From Paenibacillus albidus (GTDB taxonomy: Bacteria; Bacillota; Bacilli; Paenibacillales; Paenibacillaceae), in contig NZ_BMKR01000035.1 of the NCBI RefSeq assembly GCF_014644435.1, positions 1-64,000 on the forward strand: a stretch of 64,000 nt of DNA, in the 5' to 3' direction. The stretch's first letter is position 1, and every line of letters begins with the position of its first letter. The translations under genes and the position numbers were made by a program. The notes under the pieces are model-generated. The model did not search any database. It was not told where the DNA came from and saw nothing but the letters and a program-made list of their open reading frames with translations. Shown here piece after piece: positions 36,815 through 45,057 of the stretch.

Positions 36815-37765
36815 CTAGAAGATTCGGTATCCGGCGAACCGGTAGGCCAGACGATACGAAATGACGATCAGGATCAGGCTGATTACGGATTTGAACAGAT
36901 TAACCGCCGTAGCGAAGCTGAACTGTCCGCTTAATAGACCCTCACGGTATACGAAGGTATCGATAATATCGCCCTGCTGGTAGATCAGCGGGCTGTACAG
37001 GTTGAAGATCTGGTCAAAGTTGGCGTTGAGCACATTCCCCAGTGCCAGTGTTGCCACAACAATTGCAATCGGAATCAGCGCCGGAATAGTAATATAAAGC
37101 GTCTGTTTCCAGCGGCCCGCCCCGTCCACTTCCGCCGCTTCATACAGTGAGGGGTTGATCCCCGACAAAGCAGCCAGGAAGATAATCATGTTGAAGCCGA
37201 ACTCTTTCCACACATCACTGACAATGACTGTGAACCGGAACCAGTTGCCGTCGCCCAGGAAGAATATCGGCTTGATGCCGAATACGCCAGAGAGAAATTG
37301 ATTGATCAGCCCTGTCTGGGCCAACATATCAATCAGGATCCCCGATAAGGTCACCCAGGACAGAAAGTGCGGCAGATACACCATCGTCTGGATGGTTCTT
37401 TTGAGCCCCATCTTGCGGACTTCATTCAGCAGCAAAGCGAAGAAAAACGGAATAATCAGGTTCATCACCATCTTGGAGCAGGCGAATAACAACGTATTCC
37501 ACGTAATTTTCAGAAAATAATCATTTTGCCACATGTATTCAAAGTGTTTGAGTCCCACCCAAGGAGAATCGGCGAATCCTAGTGCCGGCTTGTAATCCTG
37601 GAAGGCCATCAGAATGCCCCCCATAGGGATATAGGAAAAAATAAACACCAGCAGTGCTGCAGGCAACACCATAAAATGGAGCACCCAGGGCTGCTTGGAG
37701 CCTTTTTTTCTTGGTACGCGCGGCGTTTTTCCAGGATTCACCTGCTGTACAGTGTTAGCTTCCAT
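36815..37765 (-). CDS. Sugar ABC transporter permease (LplB-like), second system
   Basis: About 316 residues from the ATG at 37765, which has GGGAG; the frame extends to 37831 without a good site. A basic N-terminal tail (RVPRKKGSKQ) precedes six membrane segments. The EAA loop is EAAEVDGAGRWKQTLYITIP. It is divergent from a YesM-type kinase gene, with 142 bp between starts, where promoters for both directions should lie. Confidence 0.92.
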   Translation of the reverse strand: MEANTVQQVNPGKTPRVPRKKGSKQPWVLHFMVLPAALLVFIFSYIPMGGILMAFQDYKPALGFADSPWVGLKHFEYMWQNDYFLKITWNTLLFACSKMVMNLIIPFFFALLLNEVRKMGLKRTIQTMVYLPHFLSWVTLSGILIDMLAQTGLINQFLSGVFGIKPIFFLGDGNWFRFTVIVSDVWKEFGFNMIIFLAALSGINPSLYEAAEVDGAGRWKQTLYITIPALIPIAIVVATLALGNVLNANFDQIFNLYSPLIYQQGDIIDTFVYREGLLSGQFSFATAVNLFKSVISLILIVISYRLAYRFAGYRIF

Positions 37766-37907
37766 CGCTCTCTCCCGCTTCCGAAAATTTATTTTGTGTG
37801 TTGTATGAATCTCTGCTATAAATAGTAGCAAGCATTTCCGAGGTTTGACTATATTACTTTGTTAGGCTTGCATAGGGATTTATTAGGCAGGGTCTGGGGG
37901 GACAAGG

Positions 37908-39743
37908 ATGCATCTAAGAAAAGGATTTACTTACATCAACGAAAAGGTATGGTCAAGATTCAGTCTATTCGCCAAAATGAACAGCTTGATTATTGTCTTG
38001 TTTGTGCCGATTATTATCGTCTATACGTATTCTAACGACGTTACCTTTAAGGTGGTCAGCCAAGAGCTGCAGGAATCCAATACGAAACAGCTCACGTTTT
38101 TATCGAGCCAGATTGATTCACGAATCAAGCAGATGATGGATTTCAGCCTGATTTTCTCCAAGGATCCGAATGTGCAGAAGTTCAACGGGCTTAATATATG
38201 GGAAGACCGGTATGACCGGATGCAGACCCGGTATGTCATTCAGGAAAAAATGGCGCTGCAGGCCGGAGTGGCCGATATTTGGCCGACCCATTACGCCGTA
38301 TATTCGCAGCAGAATAAAGACGTCATTTCCAACCACACCCAAATTCCGAACTATGATGACGACTATCTGAAACGGAATATGAGCGGCAAATGGTCCTATG
38401 GCAACGGTGAAACCGAAGCTCCGGGAACCTTGAAATCCTTCTACTGGTTCTACAGCGATTCGCTCGCCCAGCCTGGCGTACTGACCGGCAGCAATCTTAT
38501 CGTTGAAGCGAGCTTCAGCTATCAGAATATCCAGAATATGCTCGACACCTATAAGGCCGGAGGGCAAGGCGACCCTTTTTTCTACCACAAGGGAGAGCCG
38601 CCTATTCTGAACCGCAGCGTGGATACGGAGCTCACCGGTGAATTAATCCGTTACCTGGATAAACATTCCTCCGGCACTCAGTCTCAGCATGTGGTGAAGC
38701 TGAACGGCGAAAATTATCTGGTCAGTACGGTCAAGTCCTCTTATCTGGATTGGCAGCTGGTTGATGTCGTCCCGCTTGATCAAATTCTGGGTCCCATTTC
38801 GGTCAGCCGCAATCTGTTCTATGTCTCGATGTTCCTGCTGTTCCTGGTCGGCTTATCCGCTTCTATCCTGCTGTACCGGAATGTGCAGCGGCCGATCAAA
38901 AAGCTGATCCGCGCTCTGCGGCGTGTGCAGCGCGGCGATTATTCAGTCAGGCTCCAGGCGGATAACCGCAATGAATTCTCGTTTCTGTTCCACCGGTTCA
39001 ATGATATGTCACGGCAGATTCAGGACCTGATTGAGAATGTGTTCAACGAGAAAATCCGGGCGCGCGAGGCAACACTGAAGCAGCTGCAAGCTCAGATCAA
39101 TCCGCATTTCCTGTATAACTGCCTTGGTTATATTATCAATATGGCCCAGTTGAAGGATGAGGAAGCCGTCGTATCCATGGCCTACAATCTGAGCGCTTAC
39201 TACCGTTACACCACACGAATGGAAAAGGAGACCGCTTCGCTGGGCGATGAAGTCAAGCTGCTGGTCAACTATCTGGATATTCAAAAGCTGCGCAACGGCA
39301 GGATCGAATACCACATCGATATTCCTGCCGATATGCTGGCGGAGTCCGTCCCGCGGCTTATGCTCCAGCCGATCGTGGAGAATTCCGTGATTCACGGGGT
39401 AAGCAAATCTTATTCCTCCGGGGAGATTCGGATTACCGGCGAGCGCTCCGGCGGGATCTGCAAGGTCTACATCGATGATGATGGACCGGGCCTTACGCCG
39501 GAGCAGGAGGCGGCCTTAACCGGCAAAATGCAGGAGCCCCTGCAGGAAGAGATGGGCTGCGGGCTGTGGAACACCAATCAGCGGGTCATCCACCAATTTG
39601 GCAGCGGGTCCCGCCTCCATTTCAGCAAATCGCCTTTGGGCGGACTCCGGACAGCCATTATATGGGAAATTACCGCTGAAGAAACGCTTTTACACTATTC
39701 GCAACTTCAAGGAGGACACACTCTTGCAAATGATCATTGTTGA
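37908..39743 (+). CDS. YesM-like sensor histidine kinase
   Basis: 611 residues: transmembrane segment (about 25-43), extracellular Cache-type sensor (50-295), second membrane segment (302-322), HAMP (323-375), and a His_kinase domain with His400 in QAQINPHFLYN and the ATPase N-box VENSVIHG. Kinases of this LytS/YesM type control neighbouring sugar importers. Its last 20 bp overlap the response regulator gene. Confidence 0.92.
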   Translation: MHLRKGFTYINEKVWSRFSLFAKMNSLIIVLFVPIIIVYTYSNDVTFKVVSQELQESNTKQLTFLSSQIDSRIKQMMDFSLIFSKDPNVQKFNGLNIWEDRYDRMQTRYVIQEKMALQAGVADIWPTHYAVYSQQNKDVISNHTQIPNYDDDYLKRNMSGKWSYGNGETEAPGTLKSFYWFYSDSLAQPGVLTGSNLIVEASFSYQNIQNMLDTYKAGGQGDPFFYHKGEPPILNRSVDTELTGELIRYLDKHSSGTQSQHVVKLNGENYLVSTVKSSYLDWQLVDVVPLDQILGPISVSRNLFYVSMFLLFLVGLSASILLYRNVQRPIKKLIRALRRVQRGDYSVRLQADNRNEFSFLFHRFNDMSRQIQDLIENVFNEKIRAREATLKQLQAQINPHFLYNCLGYIINMAQLKDEEAVVSMAYNLSAYYRYTTRMEKETASLGDEVKLLVNYLDIQKLRNGRIEYHIDIPADMLAESVPRLMLQPIVENSVIHGVSKSYSSGEIRITGERSGGICKVYIDDDGPGLTPEQEAALTGKMQEPLQEEMGCGLWNTNQRVIHQFGSGSRLHFSKSPLGGLRTAIIWEITAEETLLHYSQLQGGHTLANDHC

Positions 39744-41340
39744 TGACGAAGCCCATTGGGTAGACAATTTATCCCTCACCAAACCCTGGCATACCTTTGG
39801 CATCGAGCAGGTTCATAAAGCCTACTCCGGCATGGAAGCCCTGCAGATCATCGCCACCCATCCCATCGACATTGTGATCTCGGATGTGCAAATGCCGGAA
39901 ATGACGGGAATCCAGCTGATTGAGACTATCCGCAAGCAGGATAAAAGAATCAAGTGCATCATCCTGTCAGGACATTCCGATTTTGATTATGCCAAGCAAG
40001 CCCTCCAGCACAAAGCGGTGGATTATCTGCTGAAGCCTCCAACCGACGACGAGCTGTTCGGTGCGGTAGAGACCGCCATTCAGCAAATCAACAGCGAATG
40101 GGAGCTGGTCAGCTCACTGGAACGGACACAGTTCACCTTGCGTGAGAACCTGCCGCTCCTCAAGGGGCAGCTGCTCCTGGACGGTCTGCAGGGTCACCGT
40201 ATGTCTCCCGAAGAATGGGAACGGAAGCTGACGAACTATGGATTGCCTTTCCATGACGGGGAATGTGCGCTTATGCTGGTCCGGCTGGAGGAGGAATTCG
40301 GGCGGTTCAAAGATAACGGACAACCCTTGATCGAATATGCCATTATCAACATGGCCGAGGAAATTATGGGTGAGTTCATGGAGGTCTGGGGCGTTAAAGA
40401 GGAACATGGATATCTGGTCTTCTTGCTGCAGATGAAGGCCGGCGGGCCGGCTATAGAGCAGGAGTCCATGCTGGAGAAGCTCTCTTCGCAGCTTCAGAAC
40501 AAGGTCAAGCAATTCCTTAAAGGCTCCTTGTCCATCGTAATTACTGCATGGTTTCCCTTCCCGGCACAGTTGTCCGAACGCTTCCGCAAGGCAGCCTCCT
40601 ATTTCCGCCAGATCGTCGGTGACGAGAGGGAATTTGTCATGCGCGTCAGTGAAGGGGAACCGTCTACAGAGCCAGGGCCGCTGGATGCGCTCTACCTCCC
40701 TCCTACGCTGATTCATCTGCTCGAAGCCGGCCACTGGGATGCTGCCGAAGCCAAGCTCCTGGCCGTATGTGCCGAGCTGGAAGAGAAATTCCCCGTTTCC
40801 TGGGAGCACTGTATGGAGGCCGGGTTTGTCATCACCGCTTCTTTTACCAATCTGGCTCACCGCAACGGACTTCGGCTGGGGAATTTACTCGGAGCGGATA
40901 TTGAAGCGCTGCAGAACGGCGAGGCCTTTGCCTCCATCAACAAGCTCAAGAAATGGTCGATCGGTGTCCTGCATAAGCTGCAGGAGGGCACCGCCAGCGA
41001 CGTTAAGGATATCCGCTCGTTGTATGTGAAGAAAATCCAGGAATATACCGATAAGAATCTGCATCTTGATGTCTCCCTGCGCGTACTGGCGGATCATGTC
41101 AACCTGCATCCAACCCATCTGTCCAAAATCTATAAGATCGAAACAGGGGAAGGCATCAGCGAATATATCTCGCGCCTGCGGATGGAGCGGGCCTGCCATA
41201 TGCTGAAGACCACTGTGAAGAAGGTCTATGAAATCAGCAGGGAGATCGGGTATATGGACCCTGCCTATTTTATAAAAGTGTTCAAACGCCAATTCGGGGT
41301 AACGCCGCAGGAATACAGGGACGGCAAAACAACAACATGA
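39724..41340 (+). CDS. YesN-like response regulator, AraC type
   Basis: About 538 residues. The start is the TTG at 39724, eight bases after AAGGAGG; the ATG two codons later is too far from the site. The receiver domain (1-120) has Asp54 as phosphorylation site in VISDVQMPEMTG. A central regulatory region is followed by a C-terminal AraC helix-turn-helix pair (about 435-535; LADHVNLHPTHLSKIYKIETG and REIGYMDPAYFIKVFKRQFG). Paired with the kinase, it probably activates the two divergent permease genes and the binding protein. Confidence 0.92.
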   Translation: MQMIIVDDEAHWVDNLSLTKPWHTFGIEQVHKAYSGMEALQIIATHPIDIVISDVQMPEMTGIQLIETIRKQDKRIKCIILSGHSDFDYAKQALQHKAVDYLLKPPTDDELFGAVETAIQQINSEWELVSSLERTQFTLRENLPLLKGQLLLDGLQGHRMSPEEWERKLTNYGLPFHDGECALMLVRLEEEFGRFKDNGQPLIEYAIINMAEEIMGEFMEVWGVKEEHGYLVFLLQMKAGGPAIEQESMLEKLSSQLQNKVKQFLKGSLSIVITAWFPFPAQLSERFRKAASYFRQIVGDEREFVMRVSEGEPSTEPGPLDALYLPPTLIHLLEAGHWDAAEAKLLAVCAELEEKFPVSWEHCMEAGFVITASFTNLAHRNGLRLGNLLGADIEALQNGEAFASINKLKKWSIGVLHKLQEGTASDVKDIRSLYVKKIQEYTDKNLHLDVSLRVLADHVNLHPTHLSKIYKIETGEGISEYISRLRMERACHMLKTTVKKVYEISREIGYMDPAYFIKVFKRQFGVTPQEYRDGKTTT

Positions 41341-41441
41341 GAGAGTCCTATCAAAACTAACAAACTCATATAGATGGTCTCCCCTAAAGGTTGGTAAAGT
41401 AACAGCATGAAACGATCACATACAGCAGGGGGAAAAGAAGA

Positions 41442-43127
41442 ATGATCAAACTCAGACAGATTAGTTCGCTTCTTGTAGCCACAGCGCTTGTCACACTTAC
41501 AGCCTGCGGCGGAGGAGCGAATCAGAACTCGAACGCCGGAGCAGGCAATGGTACAACCGCCGGGGAGAACGCAGTAGCGGATGCCGCATTTGCCGCCGGC
41601 AAATATGATCCGCCCATCGACATCAGCACCGTACTGATTGCGAAGAAATATGCGAAGGGCGAAAGCAAGGACGATAACGTGCATGACCGCTGGATGCTTG
41701 ACACACTCGGTATGAAGCTTAATTCGGACACTTGGTATCCAGCCAGTGACGACCAATATAGACAAAAGCTCCAACTGTCCATTGCATCAGGTGAGAAGAT
41801 GCCTGATTTCGTAACTGTGCCGAATAATGCGGTGCTGACCAATCAGCTCATTGATTCCGGCCAGTTCATTGCTATTGATGAGTTGTTCGACAAATATGCC
41901 CCGCAAACGCTGAAGGATCACGCCACCGCTCATCCTGAGCTCTGGTATCCGTTCACCAAGGATGGCAAAAAGTACAACTTGCCGATTATGGAATATACCG
42001 ACAATGACGATACACTCCTGTGGCTCCGTGAAGATTGGATGGAGAAGTTGAACCTTGAAGCTCCTAAAACTATCGCTGACCTGGAAAATATCATGGACAA
42101 ATTCAAGAACCAGAATCCGGACGGTCTGAAGCCTGCAGAAGTGTTCCCGCTGGCCATTTCCCTGAAGAACAAAACGAATACCTGGATGGGTTCACTGGAC
42201 TGGTTATTCGGGGCTTACGGTACAATTCAGGAACAATGGAATAAGGATGCCGATGGCAATCTTGAATACGGTTCCGTCAATCCGGGTGCCAAACAAGCCC
42301 TGGCGAAGCTGCAAGAGTGGATGGAAAAAGGATATATCCACACCGACTCCGCCCTCTGGGATGAAGGAAAAGCCGCAGAGAGCTGGACCAAAGGCAAAGC
42401 CGGTGTTCTGCCAGGCGCGAACTGGGTTCCAGACTGGCCCGCACCCGACCTGCTGAAGAACGTACCCGGTTCCAAGTACAAAGCTTATCCGATCCCGGCC
42501 GGACCCGATGGCAAGATCGGCACCAAATGGCAAAATTCCGGGGTTAATGCCAGCATCATGATTAACAAGGATGCCAAACACCCGGAAGCCATTTTCCTGT
42601 ACTACAACTACCTGCTTGACAACCTGGCCAACCCAGCCGCAGGCAGCCCTTATGAATACGGTTTTGCCAAAGGGTATGACTGGGATATCATCGACGGTAA
42701 ACCAACCAGTGATAAAGAGAAAATTAAAGATTTCTACAACGAGTTTCCTTTCCTGACCGGTCAGCCCCGTATTCCGGATCTGTTCATGAAGACACTCGTG
42801 AAGCTGGCTGACGGTGAGACTCCCGTGACTCCTTACGAGAAGCAAATGGCCGAGTTCCGCAAACCGGAAAACTGGGCGGCTGGAAAGATCGTAATGTCAC
42901 AGATTGATATCCGCAAGCAGAATTATTTCACCGGAGCCGCTACTACGACTATGGTCTCCAAGTGGAACCTGCTGACCCAGTCCGAATTGGAGACATTCAA
43001 CAAAATTATCTACGGCCAACTGCCGGTCGATGCGTTTGATGAATTCGTAGCCAACTGGAAAGCAAACGGCGGCGATCAAATTACGAAAGAAGTCAATGAA
43101 TGGTTCAAATCGGTTTCGGGGAAATAA
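41442..43127 (+). CDS. Sugar ABC transporter solute-binding lipoprotein, second system
   Basis: 561 residues with a lipobox (TLTACGG, Cys22) and a low-complexity Asn/Gly/Ala linker, then a family 1 binding fold. The size and YxPxxxx-rich motifs (WLREDWMEKLNLEAPKT) are common in LipO/YtcQ-type binding proteins of Paenibacillus. It lies 101 bp after the regulator gene. No glycoside hydrolase accompanies this system in the window, so the ligand is unknown. Confidence 0.9.
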   Translation: MIKLRQISSLLVATALVTLTACGGGANQNSNAGAGNGTTAGENAVADAAFAAGKYDPPIDISTVLIAKKYAKGESKDDNVHDRWMLDTLGMKLNSDTWYPASDDQYRQKLQLSIASGEKMPDFVTVPNNAVLTNQLIDSGQFIAIDELFDKYAPQTLKDHATAHPELWYPFTKDGKKYNLPIMEYTDNDDTLLWLREDWMEKLNLEAPKTIADLENIMDKFKNQNPDGLKPAEVFPLAISLKNKTNTWMGSLDWLFGAYGTIQEQWNKDADGNLEYGSVNPGAKQALAKLQEWMEKGYIHTDSALWDEGKAAESWTKGKAGVLPGANWVPDWPAPDLLKNVPGSKYKAYPIPAGPDGKIGTKWQNSGVNASIMINKDAKHPEAIFLYYNYLLDNLANPAAGSPYEYGFAKGYDWDIIDGKPTSDKEKIKDFYNEFPFLTGQPRIPDLFMKTLVKLADGETPVTPYEKQMAEFRKPENWAAGKIVMSQIDIRKQNYFTGAATTTMVSKWNLLTQSELETFNKIIYGQLPVDAFDEFVANWKANGGDQITKEVNEWFKSVSGK

Positions 43128-43171
43128 AGAAATTTAAGCTTGGGGGAATTAGGATCGTTTGTAACTACGGT

Positions 43172-43300
43172 GAAAGTTTGGACTTCCGGCCGTTGTTGTC
43201 CCCGGATTTCTTGATTCATACCGCCCATTGCGGTTGAAATCCAGGGACAAAGACGGACGCTATCGCTCCTACAGTTCCAAATTCCCCCTCCATTACTTCT
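43172..43300. repeat. Long stem repeat element, copy 2
   Basis: Aligns with 19492-19620. Stem TTGTCCCCGGATTTC / GAAATCCAGGGACAA (14 of 15 paired) with outer TTTGGA and TTCCAAA arms. Orientation relative to the neighbouring binding-protein gene is opposite to that of copy 1. Confidence 0.65.
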
Positions 43301-43347
43301 CTCTGTAATTTCCAAATTTTCTTAAATACCCTTTATAGACAAGAGCA

Positions 43348-43387
43348 AACAGGGAGCGATCACGAAAGATGATCTGCTCCCTGTTTT
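43348..43387. terminator. Terminator between convergent genes
   Basis: AACAGGGAGC-GATCA pairs with TGATC-GCTCCCTGTT, followed by TTTAT. It ends the lipoprotein gene on the minus strand and may also end the binding-protein transcript. Confidence 0.85.
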
Positions 43388-43395
43388 ATACCTTT

Positions 43396-44004
43396 TTAGT
43401 CCCTATAGTTATGTTTATTATAGTCACGAAAAGTAAGGCCGAACACCAAGGTTTCTGAGCCATCGGTTCCAACTGATGCCGAGAACTCGTATATCCCTTC
43501 CGCGTCATCCGGGATTTGCTTCAATTGGCCGGGATCAGTGATATACGCTTTGCGTGCGGAATCATAAATATAAATAAATGTACTATCCTTCACGTAATCC
43601 TCCCCATACAATTCGGCAATTTCGCTCTCTTTCATTCCCAGTGCAGCTCCTCTTTCGGTTTTGTACCGTCCCTTCTCAATCACCAGCTTCCCTTGTGCCA
43701 GCTGTTCCAGCGTATTTTGATCCAGAACCGAAAGATCTTTAGCCCTATCATCCTTGTAGAATATACCTAAGTTATCCTCATAGGACACTAATGTTCCATC
43801 TTTGTCAGGAGCAAATGTAGTCTCTTGAACTGTACCAGCACCTACAATAGCCTCAATTTCAGCCCGGCTCATCCCATAGCAAATCTTCTGATTTTCGTTT
43901 TGGGTATCCATCAGACATAAATCTTGTTCATGTAACGCTTTTGGTTTGTTCATGCAACCACTTAATAACATAATCAATATAACCACTGCGAACCCTTTCT
44001 TCAT
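43396..44004 (-). CDS. Hypothetical lipoprotein
   Basis: About 202 residues from the ATG at 44004, preceded by AAAGGA; the frame can start at a TTG at 44037. A lipoprotein signal (ILIMLLSGCMNK) is clear, so the protein is anchored outside the membrane. Two similar segments (YGMSRAEIEAIVG and LGMKESEIAELYG) resemble the short repeats of SmpA/BamE-like lipoproteins that begin with a GMS/GM motif. Function unknown. Confidence 0.8.
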   Translation of the reverse strand: MKKGFAVVILIMLLSGCMNKPKALHEQDLCLMDTQNENQKICYGMSRAEIEAIVGAGTVQETTFAPDKDGTLVSYEDNLGIFYKDDRAKDLSVLDQNTLEQLAQGKLVIEKGRYKTERGAALGMKESEIAELYGEDYVKDSTFIYIYDSARKAYITDPGQLKQIPDDAEGIYEFSASVGTDGSETLVFGLTFRDYNKHNYRD

Positions 44005-44047
44005 CCGTGCAGTTCGTCCTTTCAATGATGAATTCAATATTTCCAGG

Positions 44048-44077
44048 TTGACAACTCTCTAACTCCGCGCCTATTAT
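44048..44077 (+). promoter_or_regulatory. Sigma-A promoter of the yitT-type gene
   Basis: TTGACA (44048-44053), 18 bp spacer, TATTAT (44072-44077). The predicted transcript starts near 44084 and has a leader of about 124 bases. Confidence 0.7.
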
Positions 44078-44124
44078 AGTAACGTGAGATTGAGATTAAG
44101 TAATGTTCATTTTCACTCAAAAGA

Positions 44125-44187
44125 GCTTTGCAATGTAGCAGTTTGCATAAAGCGATTAAAGGGAACCCCCTTTGATCGCTTTTTTTA
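44125..44187 (+). promoter_or_regulatory. Candidate attenuator in the yitT leader
   Basis: A terminator hairpin (44149-44187; AAAGCGAT-AAAGG pairing with CCTTT-ATCGCTTT, then seven T) lies between the promoter and the start codon. An alternative pairing of GCTTTGCA (44125-44132) with TGC-AT-AAAGC (44144-44153) uses the same AAAGC, so the two structures exclude each other. No known riboswitch class was recognised. Confidence 0.55.
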
Positions 44188-44207
44188 TTTTAATATAGGA
44201 TGGTGCA

Positions 44208-45050
44208 GTGATGAAAAAAAGAATTATAGATGTGCTTATGGTGATCTTCGGTGCTTTTATTTTTGCCGTGGGCATCAACGTGTTTGTTATTCCGAGTGAT
44301 CTGGGAGAAGGCGGAGTTACAGGCGTGACGATTATACTCTACTATTTATTCGGATGGTCCACAGGCCTCGTCAGTATTATCCTGAACTCCATTCTGCTGG
44401 TTGTCGGCTACAAGTTCCTGGATAAAACCACGACCCTATATACCATCGTTGCCGTCGCTTCCCATTCCCTCTTCCTGCAGTTGACCCAAGACTGGTCCAT
44501 TCATTCGGATGAGCTGACGGTGAATGCCGTATTCGGCGGTATCTTTGCGGGCGTAGGGATCGGCATTATTGTCAGGGCAGGCGGAACCACGGCGGGTACG
44601 GTCATTCTGGCCCGGATTGCGAACAAATATCTGGACTGGAATATCAGCTACGCCTTGCTCTTCTTCGATTTGATTGTGGCCTTCGGCTCCGTGTTCGTAA
44701 TCGGCGTGGAAAAGCTGATGTTCACCATTATCCTGCTCTATGTCGGGACCAAAGTGATGGAATTTATCATCGAAGGTTTAAATCCCAAAAAGGCGGTCAC
44801 CATTATCTCCACAAAGCACGATCAAATCGCGGCCAGAGTCAATGCCGCTATGGACCGGGGGGTCACCGTACTGACGGGGTATGGTTATTTCACTAAAGCC
44901 TCCAAAGAGATCCTCTACATTGTGATCAGCAAGCAGGAAGTCTCCCAGCTTAAAAAAATCGTCCAATTCGAGGACCCCGCGGCCTTTATTACGATTCACG
45001 ATGTACGCGATGTATTCGGGGAAGGCTTTATTGATATGTCCAAACCATAA
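44208..45050 (+). CDS. YitT-family membrane protein
   Basis: 280 residues. Five or six membrane segments (residues 5-175) with the conserved glycine-rich IPSDLGEGGVTGVTI and RAGGTTAGTVIL motifs, then a C-terminal cytoplasmic DUF2179 domain (about 195-275). These proteins are common in Bacillota and may be transporters, but no substrate is established. The stop is 7 bp from the stop of the convergent serine hydrolase gene with no terminator between. Expression may depend on the leader hairpin. Confidence 0.9.
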   Translation: MMKKRIIDVLMVIFGAFIFAVGINVFVIPSDLGEGGVTGVTIILYYLFGWSTGLVSIILNSILLVVGYKFLDKTTTLYTIVAVASHSLFLQLTQDWSIHSDELTVNAVFGGIFAGVGIGIIVRAGGTTAGTVILARIANKYLDWNISYALLFFDLIVAFGSVFVIGVEKLMFTIILLYVGTKVMEFIIEGLNPKKAVTIISTKHDQIAARVNAAMDRGVTVLTGYGYFTKASKEILYIVISKQEVSQLKKIVQFEDPAAFITIHDVRDVFGEGFIDMSKP

Positions 45051-45057
45051 TGTTGGT

